Below the pieces are notes generated by a model, which was not told where the DNA came from, searched no databases, and saw only the letters and a list, made by a program, of their open reading frames with translations. A stretch of DNA of 64,000 bases from Cyanobacteria bacterium FACHB-63 (lineage in GTDB: Bacteria > Cyanobacteriota > Cyanobacteriia > Leptolyngbyales > Leptolyngbyaceae): the NCBI GenBank assembly GCA_014695255.1, contig JACJNX010000075.1, forward strand, positions 207,151-271,150, given 5' to 3'. A program made the position numbers and the translations under genes. Shown here in pieces: positions 44,576-53,921 of this stretch; position 1 is the stretch's first letter, and the number at the start of each line of letters is the position of its first letter.

Positions 44576-45379
44576 TTAATTCTTCTTGGAAAATCGACCA
44601 AACAAGCGAGCAAAAAATCCTTCATTTGGCGGTTCTAAGCTCATTAAGGGTACTCGCTCTCCCTCCAAACGGCGCACAATATTATCAAAAGCGGTTGCCG
44701 CCATCGAAGGTGTTTCTGATAATACCAGGGGTTCACCTTTATTCGTGGAAACAATCACTCTTTCATCGTCAGGAACGACTCCCAATAACTGCACCGCCAG
44801 AATTTCTTGCACATCTTCGACGGACATCATATCGTTTGCCTGCACCATATTTGGTCGAATGCGATTGACAATCAGGCTGATGCGTTTAATGTTGTTCGCT
44901 TCCAGCAGTCCGATCACTCGATCGCCATCTCGAACCGCCGCAATTTCAGGAGTCGTGACGATAATTGCTTCTCGTGCAGCCGCGATCGCATTTTGGAATC
45001 CAAGCTCGATCCCCGCAGGACAATCAATCAAAATATACTCATACACTCGCGCCAAAGCATTCACTAATTGCCGCATTTGATCGGGGGTCACTGCTTCTTT
45101 GGTGCGATTTTGAGCCGCAGGAAGTAGCACTAGGTTTTGGAATCGCTTATCTTTCACCAGCGCTTGTTCCAATCGACATTGACCCGCCAGCACTTCAACG
45201 GCAGTGTACACCACGCGATTTTCCAGCCCTAGTAATAAATCTAAATTTCTCAATCCGAAATCCGCATCGATCACAGCAACTTTACGCCGCCGTTTTGCCA
45301 ATGCCATACCGAGATTTGCGGTAGTGGTCGTCTTTCCGACTCCACCTTTACCCGAAGTGATAACGATGATACGCGCCAT
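44576..45379 (-). CDS. minD: Septum-site-determining ATPase
   Basis: A 267-residue Walker-type ATPase: GKGGVGKTTTTANLG at the N-terminus, DADFGLRNLD and ILIDCPAG. The C-terminal GFFARLFGRFSKKN is the amphipathic membrane-targeting helix. It recruits MinC and oscillates with MinE. Confidence 0.97.
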   Translation of the reverse strand: MARIIVITSGKGGVGKTTTTANLGMALAKRRRKVAVIDADFGLRNLDLLLGLENRVVYTAVEVLAGQCRLEQALVKDKRFQNLVLLPAAQNRTKEAVTPDQMRQLVNALARVYEYILIDCPAGIELGFQNAIAAAREAIIVTTPEIAAVRDGDRVIGLLEANNIKRISLIVNRIRPNMVQANDMMSVEDVQEILAVQLLGVVPDDERVIVSTNKGEPLVLSETPSMAATAFDNIVRRLEGERVPLMSLEPPNEGFFARLFGRFSKKN

Positions 45380-45626
45380 TAATAAAAATCCGCTTTTGAG
45401 AGGAACGGAGTATGCCGATTACAGGTTTTATAGGATATCAGAATTCGGAATTTGAAGTGTTCGGAATCTAGCATGATTTAAGAACTAGATCGAGAAACTT
45501 GCAAATTCGGGGTCGATCGCTGATCAGCATATCGCAAGCAGCAAGTCGCACAAGGCTTGCTCTACAAAGCTTTACCGCCTGTTAGAAATCACCGGGATCA
45601 ATTCTGATTTTTAGATCACAAATAAT

Positions 45627-46490
45627 CTAGTCTTCTTTCCGGATCACAAAATCTGCGGCTCTCGCAATCCGAATATTACCTTGCGGCGAAACATACGCCA
45701 CTTCTGGGAAATACTGGGCGGGCGGAGTCTCCGGAGCGCGGGCGACGTAATCTGCAATCCGAATCTGTGTCGGCTCTAATTGCAGCGCCATGATCAGACA
45801 TTTCGGGTTGCCTTTGCATCCAGCATGAGCGACACCGCGCAGGCGACCCCAGACGAGAATATCCCCTTCTGCGATAATCGATCCCCCTGGATTTAGATCA
45901 CCCATCACAATCACGGTTCCGTTGTGGCGGATTTCCGTCCCGGAGCGCAGCGTCATTTGAATGTAAAGCGGCTCCTCCATCACGGTTGCCGTTCCAGGCT
46001 TAGCGATCAGGGGTGAAGCGGTGGTAATCTGCTCAACGGAGTAGCCTGCGGTAGCGGCAACGACAGCCGTTTGACGGCGGCGAGTGTGAACGCATTTGAG
46101 CTGTAGTTGCGCCTCTGTGAGGGCTTGGGCGATCGCGCTGAGCTGGCGAGTATCGAGCAGGCGATCGTCTGCGATCAGATGCACAACGGTGTCGGGCTGC
46201 CAGTGGCGTTCTCGTCCAGCTAAAAGCTGTTTGAACTGCTGCCAGAGTTCACTCCACGCTAAAGCGACTTTGGAAACAGACTCGGATTCAGGCGGCAAAA
46301 TTAAATGCAGCGCACCGTCTTTGGTTTTGAGGCGGACTTGCAGATCTTCGATCGCAATTCTGGGGGTGTCCGGGGTTTCGAGCGGCGACAGTTCTGGAAA
46401 ATCCAGTTCGAGATCTGGGCTAGAAACAGATTCGGGGGAAGTGGGGCTAGAGTCGTTCGAGATTGGCGAAACAGAGGTATCAGAAGTCAT
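45627..46490 (-). CDS. minC: Septum-site inhibitor
   Basis: A 287-residue MinC: a Ser/Pro/Asp-rich N-terminal stretch (1-50) not typical of E. coli, a divergent N-terminal domain, then the beta-helical C-terminal domain with LRSGTEIRHNGTVIVMGDLN, GSIIAEGDILVWGRLRGVAHAG and RIADYVARAP. It inhibits FtsZ at the poles. It is 247 bases upstream of minD, so it may have a separate promoter. Confidence 0.93.
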   Translation of the reverse strand: MTSDTSVSPISNDSSPTSPESVSSPDLELDFPELSPLETPDTPRIAIEDLQVRLKTKDGALHLILPPESESVSKVALAWSELWQQFKQLLAGRERHWQPDTVVHLIADDRLLDTRQLSAIAQALTEAQLQLKCVHTRRRQTAVVAATAGYSVEQITTASPLIAKPGTATVMEEPLYIQMTLRSGTEIRHNGTVIVMGDLNPGGSIIAEGDILVWGRLRGVAHAGCKGNPKCLIMALQLEPTQIRIADYVARAPETPPAQYFPEVAYVSPQGNIRIARAADFVIRKED

Positions 46491-46632
46491 GCCTAATTTG
46501 GGGCTGCAACGGATAGATCATATTCACACATCGGGATGTTGGCAACATTGTTTCGATCGACAGACGTAAAGGTTGAGTTTTTTTATTACCGTAGGGTGGT
46601 GATTTTTTGACAGAAGATGATTAGGAGTTAAA

Positions 46633-49056
46633 ATGTCAGACCTAATTCAAGCCGTTCTGAATAGCGATGAGAGAGCCTATTTGCGGCAGTTTGCCAGCGT
46701 GTTGAGATCACATGACAAACGATATTTCCTGAGAAATGAAATCCTGCAAGTATTCGATGAGTATTGTGAACAGTACAAAAAACCAGATAATTTTCAGGCT
46801 GCGTCTCAATTAGGAAAATTAATTCGATATGTGCAGGAGATTATTTTAGAAGATGAGAACTTATGTCTAATTATTCGTCCTAGAATTGCGCGGCAGGAAG
46901 CGTATCGTTTGCTCGAAGATTTGACGATCGAGCCGATGACGATTCAAGAACTTTTAGACGTGCGCGATCGCTTTGTCAATCATTATCATCCGCAAGAAGG
47001 GGATGTCTTCGAGATTGATTTTGCGCCGTTTTATGATTATTCACCTGTATTGCGCGATCCAAAAAATATCGGGAAAGGCGTAGATTTTCTCAATCGCTAT
47101 CTATCAAGTCAGCTCTTCCAAGATCCGAAGCAGGGACAAAATCCGCTATTTAATTTTTTGCAACTGCACCAGTACAACGGAATTCAATTATTAATTAATA
47201 AGCGGATTCAATCTCCAAATCAATTGAGCGATCGCGTGAAACAAGCGCTGAATTTAGTCAGCGATCGTGATCCGAATGAGGCGTATGAATCGTTTCAGTT
47301 TGATCTGCAAAATCTTGGATTTGAGCCGGGGTGGGGAAACACAGCAGGGCGAGTCAGAGAAACATTAGAGGTCTTGGATCAGCTAATTGATTCACCCGAT
47401 CACCAAACCCTAGAAGCGCTGGTATCGCGGATTCCGATGATTTTCAGAGTAGCGATTATTTCGCCACATGGCTGGTTTGGGCAAGAAGGCGTATTAGGTA
47501 GACCCGACACAGGTGGACAAGTTGTTTACATTCTGGATCAGGTCAAAAGTTTAGAAAAGCAATTGCAGGAAGACATTGCTCTAGCAGGATTAAGTGGGCT
47601 GGGTGTGAGTCCGAAAGTAATTGTATTAACGCGGTTAATTCCAAATAGCGATGGAACGCTTTGCAATCAGCGACTTGAAAAAATTCACGGTACAGCAGAT
47701 GCTTGGATTTTGCGCGTTCCCTTCCGCGAATTTAATCTAAATCTTACTCAAAATTGGATCTCTCGATTTGAAATTTGGTCTTATTTGGAAACGTTTGCGA
47801 TCGATGCCGAACACGAACTTCGAGCCGAATTTCAAGGCAGACCTGATTTAATTATCGGCAACTATACAGATGGAAATCTAGTTGCGTTTCTGCTTTCAAG
47901 ACGGTTAAAAGTGACGTATTGCATTATTGCTCACGCTCTTGAAAAATCAAAATACTTGTTCAGTAACCTTTACTGGCAAGAATCTGAAGATAAGTATCAT
48001 TTCTCGCTGCAATTTACGGCAGATTTGATCGCCATGAATGCGGCAAATTTCATTATCAGCAGCACCCATCAAGAGATTGTCGGAACTCCAGAAAGCGTCG
48101 GGCAATACGAATCTTATAAATCGTTTACGATGCCAGATTTGTACCATGTTGTTGATGGAATTGAGTTATTTAGCCCGAAGTTTAACGTCGTTCCACCGGG
48201 TGTGAATGAAGTCGTCTTTTTCCCATTTACGCGCACCGAAGACCGATTGCTAAACGATCGAGAACGCCTCGAAAATCTTCTGTTTACTGATGAAGACCCG
48301 GATCTGATTTATGGCAAACTCGATGACCCCACTAAACGCCCGCTCTTTTCAATGGCAAGGCTCGATCGCATTAAAAATCTCACGGGATTGGCAGAAGCCT
48401 ATGGTAAGAGCGAAGCCCTGCAAAATTGCTGTAATTTGATTCTAATTGCGGGTAAGCTGCGGGTTGATGACTCTAGTGATTACGAGGAAATCAGCGAAAT
48501 CGAGAAGCTTTACGAAATTATCGATCGCTACAATCTCAAGGGTAAAATTCGCTGGCTCGGTGTGCGATTGCCTAAAAGCGACACCGGAGAAGTCTATCGC
48601 GTGATTGCTGATCGTCAAGGCATCTTCGTGCAGCCTGCTTTATTTGAAGCGTTTGGATTGACAATTCTCGAATCGATGGTGACAGGCTTACCCACGTTTG
48701 CAACTCGATTCGGTGGCCCGCTTGAAATCATTCAGGACAAAGTGAATGGGTTCTACATCAATCCGACCAACCATGAGGAAGTTGCAGCGATAATTCTGGA
48801 GTTTCTAGAGAAGTGCGATCGCAATCCAAACTACTGGAGCGAAATCTCTCAGCGCGGGATCGATCGCGTCTTTAGCACCTACACCTGGAAAATTCACACA
48901 ACTCGATTATTATCCCTCGCGAAAATCTACGGCTTCTGGAACTACACATCGCAAGAAAATCGCGAGGATATGCTGAGATATATCGAATCGCTGTTTTACT
49001 TGCTCTACAAGCCTAGAGCAAAGCAATTACTTCAGGAGCAAATGCAGCGATCGTAA
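46633..49056 (+). CDS. susA: Sucrose synthase
   Basis: An 807-residue GT4 enzyme catalysing the reversible cleavage of sucrose to ADP/UDP-glucose and fructose. Family marks: the long N-terminal regulatory region (1-270), HGWFGQEGVLGRPDTGGQVV in the acceptor lobe and the donor-lobe FEAFGLTILESMVTGLP with E-x7-E. The length agrees with plant and Anabaena SusA. Sucrose synthase is typical of filamentous cyanobacteria, where it serves storage and stress. A strong terminator follows. Confidence 0.96.
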   Translation: MSDLIQAVLNSDERAYLRQFASVLRSHDKRYFLRNEILQVFDEYCEQYKKPDNFQAASQLGKLIRYVQEIILEDENLCLIIRPRIARQEAYRLLEDLTIEPMTIQELLDVRDRFVNHYHPQEGDVFEIDFAPFYDYSPVLRDPKNIGKGVDFLNRYLSSQLFQDPKQGQNPLFNFLQLHQYNGIQLLINKRIQSPNQLSDRVKQALNLVSDRDPNEAYESFQFDLQNLGFEPGWGNTAGRVRETLEVLDQLIDSPDHQTLEALVSRIPMIFRVAIISPHGWFGQEGVLGRPDTGGQVVYILDQVKSLEKQLQEDIALAGLSGLGVSPKVIVLTRLIPNSDGTLCNQRLEKIHGTADAWILRVPFREFNLNLTQNWISRFEIWSYLETFAIDAEHELRAEFQGRPDLIIGNYTDGNLVAFLLSRRLKVTYCIIAHALEKSKYLFSNLYWQESEDKYHFSLQFTADLIAMNAANFIISSTHQEIVGTPESVGQYESYKSFTMPDLYHVVDGIELFSPKFNVVPPGVNEVVFFPFTRTEDRLLNDRERLENLLFTDEDPDLIYGKLDDPTKRPLFSMARLDRIKNLTGLAEAYGKSEALQNCCNLILIAGKLRVDDSSDYEEISEIEKLYEIIDRYNLKGKIRWLGVRLPKSDTGEVYRVIADRQGIFVQPALFEAFGLTILESMVTGLPTFATRFGGPLEIIQDKVNGFYINPTNHEEVAAIILEFLEKCDRNPNYWSEISQRGIDRVFSTYTWKIHTTRLLSLAKIYGFWNYTSQENREDMLRYIESLFYLLYKPRAKQLLQEQMQRS

Positions 49057-49058
49057 AG

Positions 49059-49095
49059 CGAAAAGAGGGCGAGATTAACTCGACCCTCTTTTTCG
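49059..49095. terminator. Bidirectional terminator between susA and PEP-CTERM gene
   Basis: CGAAAAGAGGGCGAG pairs with CTCGACCCTCTTTTTCG (one bulged A). A/T runs on both sides give U-tracts in both directions; both flanking genes end here. Confidence 0.85.
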
Positions 49096-49096
49096 T

Positions 49097-49975
49097 TTAC
49101 GCTTCAGCGTCAGTTTCTTGCTGTTTGCGATATTTGAGCGCGATCGCTCCTACTAGAGACAAAGCCGCGATCATGCCAGGTTCTGGAACTTTCGTAGGCT
49201 TCGGTGTGGGAGGTTTAGGCGACGTGGGGGGGCTGACTGGGGGCGGAGTCGGTTGATCACCTGGTGGGGTTCCGTCGATCGGCTTGTCAAATAATGGGGG
49301 CTGAGGTGCTGGCGGGTTGGTCGTTGGTGGATTACTAGTCGTTGGCGGGTTGGTCGTTGGTGGATTACTAGTCGTCGGCGGGTTGGTCGTTGGCGGGTTG
49401 GTCGTTGGTGGATTACTAGTCGTCGGCGCAACATTCGCACGATACACCGTCATGTGCGACAGCGCTGGGTTGTTACTAGCGATACCGAGGGTGTTCCAGG
49501 TTCCGCCGGATACCGACTTAATATCGTCGAAGAAATAAGCACTCCAGAAGTCACCGGCTTTCAAGCTGACAACAAATGGACCAGTCAGCGGCTGAGCAAC
49601 ACTCCAGTTACCAGAAGTGCCTGCGTTTGAAGCAGTCACACCAGTGCCAGAATCAGATTTGCCAACAAATGTCCAATCTGTGAGGTTGTTGAATGTGCCG
49701 GTCTTCAGCAAATCGAGCAAGGCTCCTGAGCCATTTTGATCATCGTTGCCTGAAAATGCACCCTGGCAAGCGCTGAACAGTGAACCCGCCGCCATGACAG
49801 AACCTGCTGAGCAAGCTTTGGCAGTGGGAGCGCCGCCACCGCCGCCACCGCCGCCACCGCCACCGCCACCGCCGCTACCGCCTTTTGCAAATGCCGGACT
49901 AGCAGCAAGCAACAAGCCTAGACTCGCGACCCCAGAACAGAGAGCCAAAATTGTAAGAGACGATTTTTTAGACAT
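49097..49975 (-). CDS. PEP-CTERM exported protein with poly-Gly and Pro-Thr repeats
   Basis: A 292-residue exported protein. It has an N-terminal signal ending about AFAKG, then a run of about 14 glycines (35-48), a folded middle (about 50-180), an NPPTT/SNPPTTNPP repeat linker (about 185-225), a Pro-rich stretch and the sorting signal VPEPGMIAALSLVGAI with a basic tail (KYRKQQ). PEP-CTERM proteins are cut and anchored or released by exosortase, often tied to exopolysaccharide. The DFWSAYFFDDIKSVSGGTWN region is typical of cyanobacterial PEP-CTERM folds. Confidence 0.88.
   Translation of the reverse strand: MSKKSSLTILALCSGVASLGLLLAASPAFAKGGSGGGGGGGGGGGGGGAPTAKACSAGSVMAAGSLFSACQGAFSGNDDQNGSGALLDLLKTGTFNNLTDWTFVGKSDSGTGVTASNAGTSGNWSVAQPLTGPFVVSLKAGDFWSAYFFDDIKSVSGGTWNTLGIASNNPALSHMTVYRANVAPTTSNPPTTNPPTTNPPTTSNPPTTNPPTTSNPPTTNPPAPQPPLFDKPIDGTPPGDQPTPPPVSPPTSPKPPTPKPTKVPEPGMIAALSLVGAIALKYRKQQETDAEA
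49313..49430 (-). repeat. Tandem coding repeat of the NPPTT linker
   Basis: Units of 15 and 33 bases built from GTTGGTCGTTGG and TGGATTACTAGTCGT (plus-strand reading) recur four times with small differences (Asn-Pro-Pro-Thr-Thr and Ser-Asn-Pro-Pro-Thr-Thr units). Confidence 0.85.
49831..49882 (-). repeat. Poly-glycine trinucleotide run
   Basis: CCGCCACCG-type triplets over about 50 bases encode about 14 glycines in a row. Gain or loss of units keeps the frame. Confidence 0.85.
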
Positions 49976-50408
49976 CAGCGTAGTTTTAGACTATATGTAT
50001 AAACTATTGCATCAGCCTGCCAGAAGATCATGATATTTCTGCGGACTTAGGAAACTCTTTAAAGAGTAAGTTAACCCAGTGTTATTACTGCAAGTTTTGC
50101 CCAAGAGTCATTCAATCTGCTCATTAACAAGAACGAGGTTTGCTAGATCTCTGGTAAACATGGCTAGAAATAGATGAAATTCTTTAGTTCATTACCGTAC
50201 TTGCACGGAGGACGAGAAGGGAATTAAGAAGAGATGCGAGCTTCGATTCAAGCATTAGAAGTACCGAGATATTACTGAGGACAGTTTGCAGTCATGTAGC
50301 GACCCATTTTGCCCGAATGCAATTCAAAGCGCTCCCGTAATTTCAGCATTGTCGAAGTTTTGGTTCTCGACATAATGGTTGCTTGTTCTGATGCCGTAGG
50401 TCGAGGAT
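49976..50408. other. Spacer of 433 bases, no gene seen
   Basis: Divergent spacer between the PEP-CTERM and M23 genes. It shows no clear hairpin, RNA gene or repeat. Both promoters should lie here. Confidence 0.5.
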
Positions 50409-51587
50409 ATGCTGGCGATCGTCCAATCTATAACCGCTCTCAAACCGATAAAAACGTTCCTGATCGGTGTATGCTGCATCGCCTTAATTTTCATGGACTT
50501 ACCGCTTGCCGCACAAACCCCACCGGAAATTAACCAACTCAAGCAGCAGCAGCAGCAACTCGACCAGCAGCGATCGCACATCCAAAAAGAGCGCGAAAGA
50601 TTACAGCGCCAAGAACGATCGGCGCAAAAGGATCTCACAGGCATTCGCCGAAACATCCAAGTGACGACTGCTCAGATTCAAACGACTGAAGCACAACTCA
50701 GCAACGCCAATCGAGTGCTGAAAAAATTAGAAGCCGATTTGAGTAAAGCGGAAAACAGCTATCAGCAGAGACAATCTGCCACAGTTTCACGGCTGCGATT
50801 TCTGCAACGTCAGCAGAGGAGTAGCGGTTGGGCAGTTTTGCTGCAAAGCGAAAATCTCAATGATTTTCTCGATCGCCGATTTCGTCTCAAGCAAATTTAC
50901 AAGAACGATCGCAAAACTCTAGCCGATCTGCAAACCGCAGCCGAAAAAGTCGATCGTCAGCGTCAACAAGTCGAGCAGCAAAAGAATAATATTTCAATGA
51001 TTAGCCAGCAATTGATGGCGCAAAAGTCCGAGTTTGAGCAGCAGGCAGACTCTCAGAAGCAAGTCGTCGATCGACTCAGAACCAATCGCCGCGCTCTCGA
51101 AGCCGCAGAAGCCCAACTTGAACAAGACTCGAAAAGCATTGGAGAATTAATTCAAAGACGCATTGCCGAAGAACGCGCCAGAAATGGGATTGTGATTTTA
51201 GGAACGGGGCAATTTAACTTGCCGAGTGAAGGTCCGATTACCAGCCCATTCGGCTATCGAATGCACCCAATTTTGGGGTATCAGCGCTTTCATGCAGGAT
51301 TGGACTTTGGAGCGGATTATGGTGCGCCGATCTTAGCTGCCGATCGTGGAGCCGTGATCTTTGCAGGCTGGTATGGCGGGTATGGAAACTCGGTGATTTT
51401 GGATCACGGAAACGGAATCACAACGATGTATGCCCATGCTCAGGAACTCTATGTATCAGAAGGGCAAACCGTAGAGCGTGGAAAAGCGATCGCTGCAACC
51501 GGATCAACCGGACTATCGACAGGTCCTCACCTGCATTTTGAAGTGCGAAAAGATGGAGAACCTGTCGATCCGATGAACTATCTCTGA
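50409..51587 (+). CDS. M23/LytM peptidoglycan hydrolase (EnvC-like)
   Basis: A 392-residue exported protein. Signal-anchor at about 12-35. A long coiled coil follows (about 45-250, Gln/Leu/Lys-rich heptads), then the LytM domain (about 275-392): FGYRMHPILGYQRFHAGLDFG with the zinc-binding His-x3-Asp, MYAHAQEL, and GPHLHFEVRKDG with His-x-His. The active-site residues are intact, unlike EnvC-type activators that lost them. It probably cleaves cross-links for cell division or separation. Its 3' end overlaps the convergent VKOR-like gene by ten bases. Confidence 0.9.
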   Translation: MLAIVQSITALKPIKTFLIGVCCIALIFMDLPLAAQTPPEINQLKQQQQQLDQQRSHIQKERERLQRQERSAQKDLTGIRRNIQVTTAQIQTTEAQLSNANRVLKKLEADLSKAENSYQQRQSATVSRLRFLQRQQRSSGWAVLLQSENLNDFLDRRFRLKQIYKNDRKTLADLQTAAEKVDRQRQQVEQQKNNISMISQQLMAQKSEFEQQADSQKQVVDRLRTNRRALEAAEAQLEQDSKSIGELIQRRIAEERARNGIVILGTGQFNLPSEGPITSPFGYRMHPILGYQRFHAGLDFGADYGAPILAADRGAVIFAGWYGGYGNSVILDHGNGITTMYAHAQELYVSEGQTVERGKAIAATGSTGLSTGPHLHFEVRKDGEPVDPMNYL

Positions 51588-52111
51588 GCGATATCCATAT
51601 CGCCTTTACCCATAAGGAATTGGAAGGCGCGACTCGCTTCGGGAATCGAGAGCAGGAACGATGCGATCGAACACAGCGTTGCGACCTGACAGTACGCGCA
51701 GAAGGCTTCGTTATCGCGCCATTCAATCCGAGCTAAGCGTAGTGCAAAGATCGAATCTATCAAGGTTTTGCCCGACATTGCGATCGGCAACCAGGGTGCA
51801 TCCTTTGCTCGATTGGCGGTGCCTGCTCCAGCTAACAATGCGGTAATCGAATAGTTCACCAGCATAAAGAAGCCATCGGGCGTATCCAAAACGCTGTAAG
51901 CATAATCGGAGGCATCAACTTTATTAGAATCAATCCCTGGAAGCGGCAAGTCTGGTAGTTCCTTGACTGCACCGATTTGATAGAGCGAAACAGCTTCTGC
52001 CATCGTTGCACCTAGCACGGATAGTCCGGTGATCAATCGACGGCGCGATAGATCAGGGTTTTCGCCTCTACGCAATTCAAGGCTAAGTTCTCTCGGTTCC
52101 ATCTCAAACAT
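51578..52111 (-). CDS. VKOR-like membrane protein
   Basis: A 177-residue membrane protein with about four hydrophobic helices. Cys138 and Cys141 (FCAYC, followed by QVATLCS) match the active CxxC in the fourth helix of vitamin K epoxide reductase, which re-oxidises disulfide-bond enzymes. The region that normally carries the loop cysteines reads SDYAYSVLDTPDGFF, with no cysteine, and no thioredoxin domain is attached. So either the loop pair is lost or another protein supplies it. The family call rests mainly on the CxxC helix and the SVLDTP segment. Confidence 0.6.
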   Translation of the reverse strand: MFEMEPRELSLELRRGENPDLSRRRLITGLSVLGATMAEAVSLYQIGAVKELPDLPLPGIDSNKVDASDYAYSVLDTPDGFFMLVNYSITALLAGAGTANRAKDAPWLPIAMSGKTLIDSIFALRLARIEWRDNEAFCAYCQVATLCSIASFLLSIPEASRAFQFLMGKGDMDIAQR

Positions 52112-52325
52112 TCTCCTTAGTTTGTAAGAATGCCTTGAATCAACGCACTGGATTCAATGGCACGGTTAGATTGGGATAAATTGCGTGAGTTCGACAGCAA
52201 AAAACTCCGCCGAACTAACGCCAAATGATTGCGATCGTGGTGAGCGTAAAGGCTCTTATCTCATAACGGTATTCACAATCAAAATCACGGTCGTCTAACC
52301 ATCGGAAGGCATCTAATCAAGACAA

Positions 52326-52354
52326 TAAAAAACGCCCGATCCGGTAGATCGAGC
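52326..52354 (-). terminator. Terminator after HHL1-like gene
   Basis: On the minus strand GCGCTCGATC pairs with GATCGGGCG around a short loop (52333-52354) and is followed by a run of T (52326-52332 as A on the plus strand). Confidence 0.8.
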
Positions 52355-52379
52355 GCTTCACCGTAAACTCAGCTTGAAT

Positions 52380-52823
52380 CTATGCAGATTTGGGTTTGAA
52401 CAATTCGCCGAGTTTTTCACCCACAGATGCGATCGCATTTTGTACCGCATTCACAGCACCCGGAGTCGGACGCACCGCTAATTGAATCTCTTCGTCTTTG
52501 AATTCTTTTAGCCGATAGCCATATTCCAGAGAATCACGCTCTTTGCGGAGCGCGGGAAACAATCGGAATGCACCCTTGAGCAATTCTTCTTCGTTTGCAA
52601 AAATAGCCGCATTAATTTGAGACGATCGTTTAACCGTGATTGCGCCGATTGGGAACCACTGAAGCTTCTTTTTCCCCTGGACTCGGAGGTAGATCTCATA
52701 CTCTGGTAGCCCTTGCGATTTGAAACTATCAAACTGCTTCGAGGCTTGAGCGCGTTTGTCGGTTCCCGTAGACTTTTTCTTTTCTTTGTGAACCTTTTTA
52801 CCGAATCCAGGAGAGCTTGTCAT
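52380..52823 (-). CDS. HHL1-like protein
   Basis: A 147-residue basic soluble protein. A Lys-rich N-terminus is followed by YEIYLRVQGKKKLQWFPIG, KRSSQINAAIFANEEELLKG and a hinge LEYGYRLKEFKDEEIQLAV. In plants HHL1 protects photosystem II with LQY1 under high light; the cyanobacterial role is not known. The assignment comes from the remembered pattern and is not proven by alignment. Confidence 0.7.
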   Translation of the reverse strand: MTSSPGFGKKVHKEKKKSTGTDKRAQASKQFDSFKSQGLPEYEIYLRVQGKKKLQWFPIGAITVKRSSQINAAIFANEEELLKGAFRLFPALRKERDSLEYGYRLKEFKDEEIQLAVRPTPGAVNAVQNAIASVGEKLGELFKPKSA

Positions 52824-52883
52824 AATCGCAGTACAGAAATGTCTATTAACAAAAGTTTACGACATTTTAAGAATGAATGGGGA

Positions 52884-53819
52884 TCAGACTGCACCAAGTA
52901 GACTTGCCATCAGTGCTTTCTGAGCGTGCATCCGGTTTTCCGCCTGATCCCAGACCTTCGATTGTTTGCCCTCGATCGCTTCATGAGTGATTTCCTCGCC
53001 TCGGTGAGCCGGGAGACAGTGCAGCACGATCGCGTCTTTGTCGGCATAGCTCAGCAGTTGATCGTTCACCTGATACGGCTGAAAAATCGGAATTCGACTG
53101 GCTGCGAGATCTTCTTGTCCCATGCTTGCCCACACATCGGTATAAATCACATGAGCGCCTTTGGCAGCCGCGATCGGATCTTCAGTTAACAACACTTCGG
53201 ATTTACCGTTGGCAATTTTTTCGGTCAGTTCAACAATTTCGCTTAAGGGGCGGTAGTCTTTGGGGGTTGCAACTCGGACATTCATTCCCACTAGCGCACA
53301 GCCAATCATCAGCGAATGCGCGACGTTGTTTCCATCGCCGACATAGGTTAGGGTCAAACCAGAAAGTGTCGAAAAGGTTTCTTGAATGGTTTGGAGATCT
53401 GCCAGGATTTGACAGGGATGCTCTAAATCTGTCAGAGCGTTAATCACGGGGATTTCCATTTCTTTCGCAAAAGTTTCGAGGTCGGATTGCTCGAAGGTGC
53501 GAATCGCGAGGATATCAAGATAGCGATCGAGGACTCTGGCGGTATCTGCGATCGGTTCTCCTCGGCTGACTTGAGTAGCGTTCAAGGGTAAATCAAGTAC
53601 TTGACCGCCTAAGTGATACATCGCACTTGAGAAGCTGACACGGGTTCGAGTGGAGGCTTTATAGAACAACAAACCCAGTACAGGGGGATGCCCATTGACG
53701 GTCGCACGCGGGTTTAACTTTCCTGATTTTAACTGCGTGGCGATGTCCAACAGTTCCATCACTTCATCTGTGCTGAGATCTGACAATTTCAATAAATCTC
53801 GTCCTTTTAGTGATCCCAT
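52884..53819 (-). CDS. argF: Ornithine carbamoyltransferase
   Basis: Makes citrulline from ornithine and carbamoyl phosphate in arginine synthesis. From the ATG at 53819 the enzyme has 311 residues. Carbamoyl-phosphate site KASTRTRVSF, ALTDLEHPCQILADL, and the ornithine site HCLPAHRGEE are all present. GGAGAAG stands upstream of the ATG; a TTG four codons earlier is rejected. A terminator-like hairpin lies 25-50 bases upstream of the start. Confidence 0.95.
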   Translation of the reverse strand: MGSLKGRDLLKLSDLSTDEVMELLDIATQLKSGKLNPRATVNGHPPVLGLLFYKASTRTRVSFSSAMYHLGGQVLDLPLNATQVSRGEPIADTARVLDRYLDILAIRTFEQSDLETFAKEMEIPVINALTDLEHPCQILADLQTIQETFSTLSGLTLTYVGDGNNVAHSLMIGCALVGMNVRVATPKDYRPLSEIVELTEKIANGKSEVLLTEDPIAAAKGAHVIYTDVWASMGQEDLAASRIPIFQPYQVNDQLLSYADKDAIVLHCLPAHRGEEITHEAIEGKQSKVWDQAENRMHAQKALMASLLGAV

Positions 53820-53834
53820 GTGCTTCTCCAAAAA

Positions 53835-53870
53835 AATAAAAATCGCTCCCTACTCAAGCGTAAAGGAGCG
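53835..53870 (-). terminator. Terminator-like hairpin just before argF
   Basis: Minus strand: CGCTCC (read from 53870) pairs with GGAGCG (ending at 53844) around 15 bases, followed by a long run of T with one A, then the argF ribosome-binding site. It can end the DUF2079 transcript, or act as an attenuator. Confidence 0.6.
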
Positions 53871-53921
53871 TTGTTTTACCCAGCGTAGCAAATCTATCCG
53901 ATCGAGCAAATAATCAATGCC

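Noticed and set aside
49171..49538. Repeat-rich frames in other phases over the PEP-CTERM gene
   Set aside because: They come from the NPPTT repeat read in wrong frames.
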